From positions 434,001 through 498,000 of the forward strand of contig NZ_JAUSUL010000002.1 of the NCBI RefSeq assembly GCF_030814015.1: DNA of 64,000 bases, read 5' to 3'. Below are positions 30,875-40,338 of the stretch, one piece after another. The first letter of the stretch is position 1. Every line of letters starts with the position of its first letter. Both the position numbers and the translations under genes were made by a program. Origin of the DNA: Amorphus orientalis. Its GTDB lineage: Bacteria; Pseudomonadota; Alphaproteobacteria; Rhizobiales; Amorphaceae. A model generated the notes under the pieces. That model was given only the letters and a program-made list of their open reading frames with translations. It was not told the DNA's origin and searched no databases.

Positions 30875-31645
30875 ATGAGCGCCCTTGGAGAAGCGCAGCT
30901 TCGCCAGCGTCCCGCGACCGACGCCGCTGCGGTGCCGGCGCATGTCGGTATCATCATGGACGGCAATGGTCGCTGGGCCGAGGCGCGGGGACTGCCGCGT
31001 GCGGCCGGCCATCGCAAGGGTGTCGAGGCGCTCAGGCGCGCGGTCCGGCACGCCGGTGAACTGGGCGTGCGCTATCTGACCGTGTTCAGCTTCTCCTCGG
31101 AGAACTGGTCGCGCCCGGCGCAGGAGATCGCGAGCCTGATGGCGCTGTTGCGGCGCTTCATCCAGGAGGATCTCAGGGAGCTCCACCAGGCCAACGTCCG
31201 CGTCCGTCCGATCGGCCGGCGGGACAACCTGTCGCCGGAGATCGAGTCTCTGCTGCGCAACGCCGAGGACACCACCCGGGGCAACACCGGGATGACGCTG
31301 TTCGTCGCCTTCAATTACGGCGGACGCGACGAGATCGTGCGGGCCTGCCAGGCGATCGCCCGGGGCGTTCAGACCGGCGCGGTCTCGCCCGACGCGATCG
31401 ATGAGGACATGATCGCCGCCCATCTCGATACCGCGGGCGTGCCGGATCCGGACATGATCATCCGCACTAGCGGCGAGTGCCGGCTGTCGAACTTCACCAT
31501 GTGGCAGGCGGCTTATTCGGAGTTCGTGTTCGTTCCGGTCCACTGGCCCGATTTCGACGAGGCCGCCCTCGATTCCGCCATCGCGGAGTTCCGCAACCGG
31601 AGCCGGCGGTTCGGCAGCGTCGCCGCGGACGCCGGCGGCGGCTGA
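30875..31645 (+). CDS. uppS: isoprenyl transferase (undecaprenyl diphosphate synthase)
   Basis: Makes the C55 lipid carrier for cell-wall synthesis from farnesyl-PP and isopentenyl-PP. The 256-residue cis-prenyltransferase has the catalytic IIMDGNGRWAEARGLPRAAGH (Asp29), FSFSSENW, NYGGRDEIV and RTSGECRLSNFTMWQ with the C-terminal FVPVHWPDF. It is followed closely by cdsA. Confidence 0.96.
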   Translation: MSALGEAQLRQRPATDAAAVPAHVGIIMDGNGRWAEARGLPRAAGHRKGVEALRRAVRHAGELGVRYLTVFSFSSENWSRPAQEIASLMALLRRFIQEDLRELHQANVRVRPIGRRDNLSPEIESLLRNAEDTTRGNTGMTLFVAFNYGGRDEIVRACQAIARGVQTGAVSPDAIDEDMIAAHLDTAGVPDPDMIIRTSGECRLSNFTMWQAAYSEFVFVPVHWPDFDEAALDSAIAEFRNRSRRFGSVAADAGGG

Positions 31646-31647
31646 GG

Positions 31648-32541
31648 GTGGCGCGGGACGTGGCGATCGAGCACGGCAGGCCGAAGCATCGCCACGCGGA
31701 GCTGGCGCAACGGGTCCTCTCGGCGGCCGTTCTGGTGCCCGGCGCCCTCGTGCTTGCCTGGGCGGGGGAGGCCTACTTCACCGCCGGTCTGATTCTGCTG
31801 GGCGCCGTGGTTATCGCGGAATGGTTCCGCATGATCTCCGTTCCGCTCTCCTCGATCGCGTTCGCGGTTGCGCTGGCGGTGCTGGTTGCGGCCAGCATCG
31901 GGGCCGACTATCGCGGGGCCGGTTTCGCCGCCCTCGTTCTGATCGTCGGTTCCGTCCTAACGGCCGCAGCCGTGACCGCCGTTGCCGCAGCCGGACGGAC
32001 CCGCCGCAGCGTCCGATTCTGGGCAGCCGGGGGGCTGGCCTATGCGGGTTTCGGCACGGTCTCCTTCATAGCGCTGCGCCACGGCGACGACGGATTCGCC
32101 GCGATCCTCTTCGTGTTCGCGGTGAGCTGGGCGACCGATGTCTTCGCTTACTTCGTCGGCCGCACCATCGGCGGGCCGAAGCTGTGGCCGGCCGTCTCGC
32201 CGAAGAAGACTTGGTCAGGCGCGATCGGCGGGGCGGTGGCCGCGGCGGCGGCCGGCGCGCTGCTCGCGCTGGGGCTGTCACTGCCGCTGACGCTCATCGG
32301 CGTTCTGATCTTCTGTGCCCTGTCGGCCATCGCGCAGCTGGGCGACCTCTTCGAATCGGGTGCCAAGCGGCGCTTCGGGATCAAGGATTCCAGCCGCCTG
32401 ATTCCCGGCCACGGCGGACTGATGGATCGCGTGGACGGTCTGCTTGCCGCCGGCGTCCTCGCGCTGGTGATCGGGTCCCTGGTCCATGGCCCGCTTGAGC
32501 CGGCCGTCGGTGTGCTGACGGCGATCGGAGCTTTCCAATGA
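31648..32541 (+). CDS. cdsA: phosphatidate cytidylyltransferase CdsA
   Basis: Forms CDP-diacylglycerol from phosphatidic acid and CTP in the inner membrane. About eight hydrophobic segments precede the signature SPKKTWSGAIGG, and GDLFESGAKRRFGIKDSS, LIPGHGGLMDRVD forms the CDP-DAG synthase motif. There is no ATG near the 5' end: GTG 31648 (297 residues) or GTG 31660 (293 residues) are the options, the second having the better-placed GAGGGT. It overlaps dxr by 4 bp. Confidence 0.93.
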   Translation: MARDVAIEHGRPKHRHAELAQRVLSAAVLVPGALVLAWAGEAYFTAGLILLGAVVIAEWFRMISVPLSSIAFAVALAVLVAASIGADYRGAGFAALVLIVGSVLTAAAVTAVAAAGRTRRSVRFWAAGGLAYAGFGTVSFIALRHGDDGFAAILFVFAVSWATDVFAYFVGRTIGGPKLWPAVSPKKTWSGAIGGAVAAAAAGALLALGLSLPLTLIGVLIFCALSAIAQLGDLFESGAKRRFGIKDSSRLIPGHGGLMDRVDGLLAAGVLALVIGSLVHGPLEPAVGVLTAIGAFQ

Positions 32542-33734
32542 CGCAATCCAGTTCCCCTCAGAGGGTCGTGGTCCTCGGTGCGACAGGCTCCATCGGGGCG
32601 GCGACGCTCGACGTGATCGCCCGCAGCCCGGACCGCTTCGAACTGGTCGGAATAGCCGCGAACCGCAGCGTGTCCGCTCTTGCCGATCTCTGCCGGACCC
32701 ACAGGCCGAGCCGAGCCGTCGTCGCCGACGCGGCGAAGGGAGAGGAACTCAAGGAGGTGCTGTCCGGCTCGGGTATCAAGGTGGGGGCCGGCGAGGACGC
32801 CCTTGTCGAACTGGCGACGATGCCGGCCGATATCGTGGTCGCCGCGATCAGCGGTGCCGCAGGCCTGGCCCCCACGGTCGCGGCCATCCGGCGCGGTGGA
32901 CGGGTCGCGATCGCCAACAAGGAATGCCTGGTGACGGCGGGCACGCTGGTCATGGAGGAGGCGCGCCGGGCGGGTGCGACCATCCTTCCGGTCGATTCGG
33001 AACACAACGCCATCTTTCAGGTGTTCGAGGACACCGCGGCCGAGGCTGTGGCCGAAGTGGTGCTGACGGCGTCCGGCGGGCCGTTCCGGACCTGGTCGAA
33101 GGCCGATATGGCAGCGGCGCGGCCGGAACAGGCCCTGAAGCATCCCAACTGGTCGATGGGCGCGAAGATCACGATCGATTCGGCGACGATGATGAACAAG
33201 GGCCTCGAGCTGATCGAGGCGTTCCACCTGTTCCCGATAACGGCCGATCAGCTCTCGGTGGTCGTTCACCCGCAGTCGATCATCCACGGCATGGTGCGCT
33301 ATGTGGACGGCTCGTGTCTGGCGCAGCTCGGGACCCCGGACATGCGCACCCCGATCTCCAATTGCCTCAGCTGGCCCGCCCGCGGGCCGGCGGGTGTCGA
33401 GCCGCTCGACCTGGTGAAGGTCGGCAGTCTCAGCTTCGAGGCGCCGGATGTGGACCGGTTCCAGTGCCTGGCGCTGGCGCAGGCGGCGCTTCGACGCGGG
33501 GAGGGGGCGCCGACGGCCCTCAATGCCGCCAACGAGGTCGCCGTGGCGGCGTTCCTGGATGGACGGATCGGCTTCCTGGAGATCGCTGCGACGATCGAGA
33601 GGGTTCTTAATTGCGCCGAACGTGACCATATGTTGGTCGAACCGAAAAGCCTCGACGATGTCGCCGGCCTGGACGCCTATGCGCGGCGGGTCGGAACGGA
33701 TGCGATCGCAGGCATGGCCGGGACGGGCGCCTGA
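32538..33734 (+). CDS. dxr: 1-deoxy-D-xylulose 5-phosphate reductoisomerase
   Basis: Second step of the MEP isoprenoid pathway, NADPH-dependent. The 398-residue protein shows VVLGATGSIGAATLDVI, AIANKECLVTAG, PVDSEHNAIFQ, LTASGGPF, HPNWSMGAKITIDSATMMNKGLE and VVHPQSIIHGMV. The ATG overlaps the cdsA stop. Together with uppS in this operon it supplies isoprenoid for the lipid carrier. Confidence 0.97.
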   Translation: MTQSSSPQRVVVLGATGSIGAATLDVIARSPDRFELVGIAANRSVSALADLCRTHRPSRAVVADAAKGEELKEVLSGSGIKVGAGEDALVELATMPADIVVAAISGAAGLAPTVAAIRRGGRVAIANKECLVTAGTLVMEEARRAGATILPVDSEHNAIFQVFEDTAAEAVAEVVLTASGGPFRTWSKADMAAARPEQALKHPNWSMGAKITIDSATMMNKGLELIEAFHLFPITADQLSVVVHPQSIIHGMVRYVDGSCLAQLGTPDMRTPISNCLSWPARGPAGVEPLDLVKVGSLSFEAPDVDRFQCLALAQAALRRGEGAPTALNAANEVAVAAFLDGRIGFLEIAATIERVLNCAERDHMLVEPKSLDDVAGLDAYARRVGTDAIAGMAGTGA

Positions 33735-33784
33735 CGCCACGGACCGGGCCGCACACAGACACGCACGGGATTCAGAGAGCGGCG

Positions 33785-34921
33785 ATGGAGTTAATCAGCG
33801 GATTCGGCGGGACCATCCTGTCCTACATCATCCCCTTCCTGTTCGTGCTGACGATCGTCGTCTTCTTCCACGAGCTGGGCCATTTCCTGGTGGCCCGCTG
33901 GTGCGGTGTCGCCGTGCGGACGTTCTCCATCGGCTTCGGCCCGGAGCTGTTCGGATGGGAGGACCGCCAGGGTACGCGATGGCGGGTGGCGGCGGTTCCG
34001 CTCGGCGGCTATGTCCGCTTCGCCGGCGACGAGAATGCCGCCAGCGTTCCCGACCACGCGGAAATCGCCCGCATGTCACCGGAAGAACGCGAAGGCAGCT
34101 TCTTCCTGAAGCCGGTGTGGCAACGGGCTGCCATCGTGGCGGCCGGACCGTTTGCCAACTTCATCCTCGCCATCGCCATCTTCACGGTGCTGTTCGTCAC
34201 CTTCGGGCGCCCGATCACCCAGGCGCGGGTGGACGAGGTGCAGCCGGAGTCGCCGGCAGCCGTCGCCGGCTTCGAGCCCGGTGACGTCATCGTTGCCATC
34301 GACGGACAGACGGTGGAGGCGTTCTCCGACGTCCAGCGAGCCGTCTCCGGCAGCGGCGAAAGCGCGCTCACCTTCACCGTTGAGCGTGGCGGCGAGCGCA
34401 TCGATCTGACGGCCACGCCGGAATTCCGGGAGGTCGCCGACGGATTCGGAGGCACGCACCGCATTGGCGTGCTCGGGATACGCCGGGCGAGCGACGCCAG
34501 CCAGGTGGAGACCAAGACCTATTCGCTGCCGGCCGCCTTCACCGCCGGAGTGGGGGAGACCTGGTTCATCGTGGACCGGACGGTGTCCTACATATCCGGC
34601 GTGGTGACCGGGCGGGAATCGCCCGATCAGCTCGGCGGTCCCATCCGGGTCGCGCAGGTCTCGGGGCAGGTGGCGAGCATCGGGATCGTCGCCCTCATAA
34701 ACCTCGCCGCGATCCTTTCGGTCTCGATCGGCCTGATCAACCTTCTGCCGATTCCCATGCTCGACGGCGGCCATCTGGTCTTCTACGGAATCGAGGCGGC
34801 GCGCGGCCGACCGTTGTCGGAACGGTCCCAGGACATCGGATTCCGGATCGGGTTGGCGCTGGTTCTGATGCTGATGGTCTTCGCGACATTCAACGACATA
34901 AGACAGATCGCCGGGTCCTGA
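33785..34921 (+). CDS. rseP: site-2 protease RseP
   Basis: Intramembrane zinc metalloprotease. The 378-residue protein has HELGH at residues 29-33 in the first helix, a single PDZ domain (VQPESPAAVAGFEPGDVIVAIDG) and the C-terminal NLLPIPMLDGGHLVFY with the third ligand Asp. It is known to cut anti-sigma factors and remnant signal peptides. The ATG is 50 bp after dxr; downstream is a 376-bp gap before bamA. Confidence 0.95.
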   Translation: MELISGFGGTILSYIIPFLFVLTIVVFFHELGHFLVARWCGVAVRTFSIGFGPELFGWEDRQGTRWRVAAVPLGGYVRFAGDENAASVPDHAEIARMSPEEREGSFFLKPVWQRAAIVAAGPFANFILAIAIFTVLFVTFGRPITQARVDEVQPESPAAVAGFEPGDVIVAIDGQTVEAFSDVQRAVSGSGESALTFTVERGGERIDLTATPEFREVADGFGGTHRIGVLGIRRASDASQVETKTYSLPAAFTAGVGETWFIVDRTVSYISGVVTGRESPDQLGGPIRVAQVSGQVASIGIVALINLAAILSVSIGLINLLPIPMLDGGHLVFYGIEAARGRPLSERSQDIGFRIGLALVLMLMVFATFNDIRQIAGS

Positions 34922-35297
34922 CCGGAGCCGGCGAATCCGGGTCTCGCGCAGCGGCCGCGCATGTTCGGTCGCGGCGGATAAGCGCCGGCGGTGGTCCAGT
35001 CGGCGGGCGGAGAATCGTCCGTCCGGTAGGTCAATCGCTCCCAGGCGACCGAAAAATTGCCCATTAAGATTAAAATCCGCCTAACGGGCGCGTATTGCCC
35101 GCCAGGTTGGTCCTCCCGCGGCGCGCAAAGCCCGGCTCAGCGGGCAATTTCTTAACGAGCGTGGCACCCGGGACACGGTTGCCGGTGAATCTCGGCAACG
35201 CCCCCGGCGGCCGGCTTGCCTCTGCGCCAAAAGCCTGCAATACCAAGCGCAATCGCTTTTCGTTACGCGTATCGGCGCCGCTCCCAGGCGGCGGTAA
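34922..35297. other. gap between rseP and bamA with a CtrA-like site
   Basis: This noncoding stretch has no credible frame. It includes an A+T-rich patch at 35051-35084 with TTAA (35070-35073), seven bases, then CTAA (35081-35084), one mismatch from a CtrA box. It likely carries a promoter for bamA, as the distance from rseP is unlike the tight spacing elsewhere in the operon. Confidence 0.45.
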
Positions 35298-37691
35298 ATG
35301 CGGAGCACAAAGGGCCAATCCCCCGCAATGCACGCTGGTTCCGTCTTGATCAGAAAGCTCGCCCTCGCCATCACGCTGTTTGCTGTGGCGTCCGTGGCCA
35401 TCCCGACCTTCGCGTTCCTGTCGGCCTCGCCGGCCGAGGCAGCGGTCGTCCGTTCGATATCGGTGCAGGGCAACACCCGCGTCGATCCGGAGACCGTCCG
35501 CGCGTACCTGACCATCAAGCCGGGTGAGTCGTTCGGCCCGAGCGACATCGACGAGTCGATCGCGTCGCTGTTCGCCACCGGCCTGTTCGCCGACGTGCAG
35601 ATCGTCCAGCGCGGCTCCAGCCTGGTCGTCACGGTTCAGGAAAACCCGATCATCAACCGGGTGAACTTCGAGGGCAATCGCGGCCTGTCCGACGAGACGC
35701 TGGCCGGCGTGGTCCAGTCGAAGGAGCGCTCCGTGCTGACGACCGCGCGCGTCCAGAGCGACGTCGAGCGGATTCTCGAGACCTATCGTCGTCGCGGCAA
35801 TTATCAGGCCAGCGTCGAGCCGAAGACCATCGACCTGCAGCAGAACCGGGTCGACCTCGTGTTCGAGATCGACGAGGGCGGCAAGACCCAGGTCGCCCGC
35901 ATCACCTTCATCGGCAACGAGCACTTTTCCGACGGCCGTCTGCGCGACGTCATCAAGACGCGCCAGTCCGGCTATCTCGGCTGGCTGCGCACCACCGACA
36001 CCTATGATCCGGACCGCTTCGCCGCCGACCAGGAACTGATCCGCCGCTTCTATTACGACCACGGCTATGCCGACTTCCGGATCATCTCGTCGGTTGCCGA
36101 TTTCGACCGCGAGCGGAACACCTTCTTCATCACCTACACCGTCGAGGAAGGTCCGCAGTATCGGTTCGGGGAGATCGAGGTCGACACCACGCTCAGCAAT
36201 CTCGACCCCGAGCAGCTGCGCCGCCGCGTCGAGACCCGGTCCGGCCGGGTCTACTCCTCCGAGCTGGTCGAGAAGTCGCTCGAGAACCTGACCATCGAAG
36301 CCGCGAAGCAGGGCTACGCGTTTGCCCAGGTGCGTCCGCGCGGCCGCCGCGACTTCGACGAGCACACGATCTCCATCGACTATCAGGTCGACGAGGGGCC
36401 GCGTGCCTATGTCGAGCGCATCAACATCATCGGCAATACCTCGACCCGGGATTACGTCATCCGCCGCGAGTTCGATCTCGTCGAGGGCGACGCCTACAAC
36501 CGGATCCTGGTGGATCGCGCCGAGCGCCGCCTGAACGATCTCGGCTTCTTCGAGACCGTCCGCATCACCACCGAGCCGGGCTCGGCGCCCGACCGGGTGA
36601 TCGTGAACGTGTTCGTCGAGGAGAAGCCCACGGGCAAGGTGTCCTTCGGCGTCGGCTATTCGACCTCGGACGGTGTCATCGGCGACGTCTCCATCGAAGA
36701 GCGCAACTTCCTCGGCCGCGGACAGTACGTGAAGTTCCTCGTCGGCGGCGGTTCGGACACGACCAACATCGAGTTCTCGTTCACCGAGCCGTTCTTCCTC
36801 GGCCGGCGGATCTCGGCGGGCTTCGACGTCTACAACCGGACGAACGACGCCGACTCGACCCAGTCCTACGATCAGACGCTGACCGGCGGCGCGCTGCGCT
36901 TCGGCTTCCCGCTGAACGACGACACCACGCTGCAGCCGTTCTACCGCCTCTACGACCGTGACATCTCGATCCCGGACTTCACGACGGAAGCGAACTGCAT
37001 CCAGAACCAGAACTACATCTCGGATGCGGTCTGTCAGACCCAGGGCTCGACGGTGACCTCGCTGGTCGGCGCGTCGCTGATCTACAACACCCTCGACAAC
37101 ACCAACTTCCCGCGGGACGGCATCTTCGCCAAGTTCACCCAGGAAGTGGCCGGCCTCGGCGGTGACACCCACTTCTCGCGCACCAGCGGCGAAGCCCGCT
37201 TCTACAAGGAAGTCATCCCGGCCTGGGGCGTTGTCGGCGTGATCCGCGGCGAAGGCGGCATGATCAAGTCGATCGGCGACGACGGTCTCGATCTGCAGGA
37301 CCAGTACTTCGTCGGCGGCTCGGTGATCCGCGGCTTCGAGACCTCCGGTATCGGTCCCCGCGACGCCTCGACCGGTGACTCGCTGGGCGGCCAGTACTAC
37401 ATCGCCGGTACCGCCGAAGCGACGTTCCCGCTGCCGCTGATTCCCCAGGAGATCGGCTTCTCGGGTGCCGTGTTCACCGACGCGGGTTCGCTCTGGGCGG
37501 CAGACCCCGAAGCGGTTCCGAGCGGCGTCACGGTCGAATCCGACGACTTCGAGCTGCGCTGGACCGCCGGCTTCGGTATCCTCTGGAAATCGCCGCTGGG
37601 TCCGCTTCGTGCCGACTTCGCCTGGCCGATCGTCATGAACGACGCGGACGAGACCCAGATCTTCCGGATCGGCGGCGGCACCCGGTTCTAG
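35298..37691 (+). CDS. bamA: outer membrane assembly factor BamA
   Basis: Central channel of the BAM complex that inserts beta-barrels. The product (797 residues from this ATG) begins with a signal peptide ending SPAEAA, followed by five POTRA repeats (AAVVRSISVQGN, NPIINRVNFEGN, KTQVARITFIGN, GPQYRFGEIEV, AYVERINIIGN) and a barrel with FLGRGQYVKF, FPRDGIFAKF and VIRGFETSGIGPRD. It ends GGGTRF, a barrel-type C-terminal Phe. ATG 35328 is an alternative start and gives a cleaner signal peptide. Confidence 0.96.
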   Translation: MRSTKGQSPAMHAGSVLIRKLALAITLFAVASVAIPTFAFLSASPAEAAVVRSISVQGNTRVDPETVRAYLTIKPGESFGPSDIDESIASLFATGLFADVQIVQRGSSLVVTVQENPIINRVNFEGNRGLSDETLAGVVQSKERSVLTTARVQSDVERILETYRRRGNYQASVEPKTIDLQQNRVDLVFEIDEGGKTQVARITFIGNEHFSDGRLRDVIKTRQSGYLGWLRTTDTYDPDRFAADQELIRRFYYDHGYADFRIISSVADFDRERNTFFITYTVEEGPQYRFGEIEVDTTLSNLDPEQLRRRVETRSGRVYSSELVEKSLENLTIEAAKQGYAFAQVRPRGRRDFDEHTISIDYQVDEGPRAYVERINIIGNTSTRDYVIRREFDLVEGDAYNRILVDRAERRLNDLGFFETVRITTEPGSAPDRVIVNVFVEEKPTGKVSFGVGYSTSDGVIGDVSIEERNFLGRGQYVKFLVGGGSDTTNIEFSFTEPFFLGRRISAGFDVYNRTNDADSTQSYDQTLTGGALRFGFPLNDDTTLQPFYRLYDRDISIPDFTTEANCIQNQNYISDAVCQTQGSTVTSLVGASLIYNTLDNTNFPRDGIFAKFTQEVAGLGGDTHFSRTSGEARFYKEVIPAWGVVGVIRGEGGMIKSIGDDGLDLQDQYFVGGSVIRGFETSGIGPRDASTGDSLGGQYYIAGTAEATFPLPLIPQEIGFSGAVFTDAGSLWAADPEAVPSGVTVESDDFELRWTAGFGILWKSPLGPLRADFAWPIVMNDADETQIFRIGGGTRF

Positions 37692-37757
37692 CAACCGGGA
37701 CGCGGGCCGGCTGGACCGTCGGGTCAAGCCGGCGCGATCCGAGACGACTGCGAATTC

Positions 37758-37791
37758 GGGTGCGTCCGGCCCATGGTCGGGCGCCCTTTTT
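37758..37791 (+). terminator. terminator after bamA
   Basis: GGGTGC pairs with the GCGCCC end and further CCGGCC pairs with GGTCGG across a 2-base bulge, with CATG in the loop; five T (37787-37791) follow. Its place between bamA and lpxD suggests lpxD has its own promoter. Confidence 0.55.
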
Positions 37792-37981
37792 GCGAACCGG
37801 GCCTTTCCGGACACGCCGGCTGACCCTCGCATATGATGGGCGGCTCCCGTTCCAGGCGCCCGACCCCGTTCCCTGCCGACAGGGTTGTCGCGGCAGGGAC
37901 CGGCGCCAGGCTTACCGTCCGCATGTGGGTCGTCGACGGCTGGAAGCGGACGGCCCCACTCCAGCGGAGGCTTCAGCCCCC

Positions 37982-39064
37982 ATGTCCGATCCCTCTTTCT
38001 TCGCGCCGCCGGTTCCGCTTTCGCTGGATGAGGTCGCATCGCTGACGGGTGCCGTCCTGGTGCGCGGGGACGCTCAGGCGACGGTTTCCGGCGTCGCGGC
38101 GCTCGACCGGGCGGGGACGGGCGATCTCTCCTTCGTCGAGGACAAGGCCTACTGGCCGAAGCTGGCTGAAAGCCAGGCCGTGGCGGTCGTCTGCCGCGAG
38201 GCGGACGTCCCGCATGTGCCCGAACGCATGGCCGTGCTGACGGCGGGGGCGCCTTATCGTGCGTTTGCGGCCGTGGCGGGCAAGCTGTTTCCCGCGGCCG
38301 TGTCGCTGCCGGCGATGACGGGCGTAGACGGGATTTCCCCATTCGCCCACGTCGACGAGACCGCAGAGCTGGAGCCGGGCGTGATCGTCGAGCCGGGGGC
38401 GGTTGTCGGTCCGCACGTGCAGATCGGATCCGGAACGGTGATCGGCCCCAATGCGGTGATCGCTCAGAGCTGTCGGATCGGTCGAAACTGTCGGATAGGG
38501 GCTGGATCCGTGCTTCAGTTTTCGCTCATCGGTGACCGGGTGATCCTGCATCCGGGCGTCAAGCTGGGCCAGGACGGCTTCGGTTATTCGATGGGCATGA
38601 AGCACATGAAGATCCCGCAGCTCGGCCGGTTGATCGTGCAGGACGACGTCGAGATCGGTGCCAACACCACGATCGATCGCGGCTCGCTGCGCGACACGGT
38701 GATCGGTGAAGGCAGCAAGATCGACAATCTCGTTCAGATCGGCCACAACGTGGTGATCGGGCGTCATTGCGTGATCGTTGCGGAAGTCGGCATCTCCGGC
38801 AGCGCGGAGCTCGGCGACTACGTGGTCCTCGGCGGCGGTGCGGCGGTCGGTGAGCACATCAAGATCGGCACCGGTGCCCAGATCGCGGGGACCAGCGCGG
38901 TCAATGACGACGTGCCGGCCGGCGAGCGGTGGCTCGGGCATCCGGCGGTGCCGTTTCGGCGGTGGATGCGCGAGCGGATGGCGGTGCGCGCTCTTGCCAA
39001 CAAGCGCGGCTCCGGTGCACGAAAAGAAGATGGAAAGACATCGGGTGAGGAGACGGCCGAATGA
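37982..39064 (+). CDS. lpxD: UDP-3-O-acylglucosamine N-acyltransferase LpxD
   Basis: Third lipid A step, adding the N-linked acyl chain. The 360-residue product has an N-terminal uridine-binding domain and a left-handed beta-helix of hexapeptide repeats ([18 protein letters not shown] and similar), with [10 protein letters not shown] and [13 protein letters not shown] carrying the catalytic His. The C-terminus is a helical basic extension. ATG 37982 begins at the conserved domain. The stop overlaps the fabZ start (ATGA). Confidence 0.95.
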   Translation: MSDPSFFAPPVPLSLDEVASLTGAVLVRGDAQATVSGVAALDRAGTGDLSFVEDKAYWPKLAESQAVAVVCREADVPHVPERMAVLTAGAPYRAFAAVAGKLFPAAVSLPAMTGVDGISPFAHVDETAELEPGVIVEPGAVVGPHVQIGSGTVIGPNAVIAQSCRIGRNCRIGAGSVLQFSLIGDRVILHPGVKLGQDGFGYSMGMKHMKIPQLGRLIVQDDVEIGANTTIDRGSLRDTVIGEGSKIDNLVQIGHNVVIGRHCVIVAEVGISGSAELGDYVVLGGGAAVGEHIKIGTGAQIAGTSAVNDDVPAGERWLGHPAVPFRRWMRERMAVRALANKRGSGARKEDGKTSGEETAE

Positions 39065-39525
39065 ATGAGCCGATTGAGGGAGCAACGCTTGAGGCCGCGG
39101 ACATCTTGCAGGTCCTCGCGCTGTTGCCTCATCGCTACCCCTTTCTGATGGTCGATCGCATCGTTCAGATGAAAGGGGACGAGTTCGGGATCGGCATCAA
39201 GAACGTCACCTACAACGAGCCGCACTTCCAGGGGCATTTTCCGGGTCAGCCGGTGATGCCGGGTGTGCTGATCGTGGAGGGAATGGCCCAGACGGCCGGC
39301 GCCCTGTGCGTGGCCGCACGCGGCTCGAACAAGCCGAAGGTGGTCTATTTCATGACCATCGACCGGGCCAAGTTCCGCAAGCCGGTCGTGCCGGGCGATG
39401 TGCTCGAATATCACGTGACCAAGATCAAGAACCGGCAGAACATCTGGAAATTCTCCGCCGTAGGCATGGTCGGGGACACCAAGGTCGCAGAGGCGGAAAT
39501 CTCCGCCATGATCATCGACGGGTAA
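39061..39525 (+). CDS. fabZ: 3-hydroxyacyl-ACP dehydratase FabZ
   Basis: Dehydrates 3-hydroxyacyl-ACP in fatty acid synthesis and so competes with lipid A for the same acyl substrate. The 154-residue hot-dog protein has [13 protein letters not shown] with catalytic His and [22 protein letters not shown] with catalytic Glu. Overlaps lpxD by 4 bp and is followed by lpxA after 12 bp. Confidence 0.97.
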   Translation: MNEPIEGATLEAADILQVLALLPHRYPFLMVDRIVQMKGDEFGIGIKNVTYNEPHFQGHFPGQPVMPGVLIVEGMAQTAGALCVAARGSNKPKVVYFMTIDRAKFRKPVVPGDVLEYHVTKIKNRQNIWKFSAVGMVGDTKVAEAEISAMIIDG

Positions 39526-39537
39526 ACGAGTAGAGAC

Positions 39538-40338
39538 GTGGCGACCATTCATCCGACTGCGATCGTGTCTGAGGCGGCATCGCTCGGCGCGGACGTTTCC
39601 ATTGGCCCTTATTCGATCGTCGGACCGGAAGTGGTTCTGGGCGACCAGGTTTGGGTCGGCTCGCACGTGGTGATCGAAGGCCGGACCCAGATCGGGGCCG
39701 GGACCAGGATCTATCCCTTCGCCAGTCTCGGGTCGCCGCCCCAGGATCTCAGCTACAAGGGCGAGACCAACAGGATCGTCATCGGCGAGAACGTCATCAT
39801 CCGGGAGCACGTGACCATCAATCCCGGGACGGCGCGCGGTGAGCTCCTGACGACGGTCGGCGACCACTGTTACCTGATGGTCGCCTGTCACGTCGCCCAC
39901 GACTGCCGGGTCGGTGCGCACGTGATCCTGTCCAACAACGTCATGCTCGGCGGCCACGTGAAGGTGGGCGACCACGTCATCATGGGTGGCGGGTCGGCTG
40001 TTCACCAGTTCGTCCGCATCGGCGACCATGCCTTCGTCTCCGGCGTGACGGGCGTGGGCGACGACGTGATCCCGTTCGGCAACGTGTTCGGCAACCGGGC
40101 CAAGCTGATGGGACTGAATCTCGTCGGGCTCAAGCGGCGCGGGTTCGACCGCGAACAGATCCACACCCTGCGCCGGGCCTATCGGTACCTGTTTTCCAAC
40201 GAAGGCACCCTCAAGGAGCGGCTCGAGGATGTGACCAACATGTTCGGCGGCGAACCGCTGGTCGAACTCATCCTCGATTTCATCCGCTCCGGCGGCGACC
40301 GCGCGCTGTGCACGCCATGGGGACAGGGGCAGAATTGA
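39538..40338 (+). CDS. lpxA: UDP-N-acetylglucosamine acyltransferase LpxA
   Basis: First lipid A step. The 266-residue hexapeptide-repeat protein has IHPTAIV, GPYSIVGPEVVLGD, GETNRIVIGENVIIREHVTI and CHVAHDCRVGAHV with the catalytic His, and the C-terminal LRRAYRYLF helix. It starts at GTG. Its stop overlaps the probable TTG start of lpxI. Confidence 0.96.
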   Translation: MATIHPTAIVSEAASLGADVSIGPYSIVGPEVVLGDQVWVGSHVVIEGRTQIGAGTRIYPFASLGSPPQDLSYKGETNRIVIGENVIIREHVTINPGTARGELLTTVGDHCYLMVACHVAHDCRVGAHVILSNNVMLGGHVKVGDHVIMGGGSAVHQFVRIGDHAFVSGVTGVGDDVIPFGNVFGNRAKLMGLNLVGLKRRGFDREQIHTLRRAYRYLFSNEGTLKERLEDVTNMFGGEPLVELILDFIRSGGDRALCTPWGQGQN

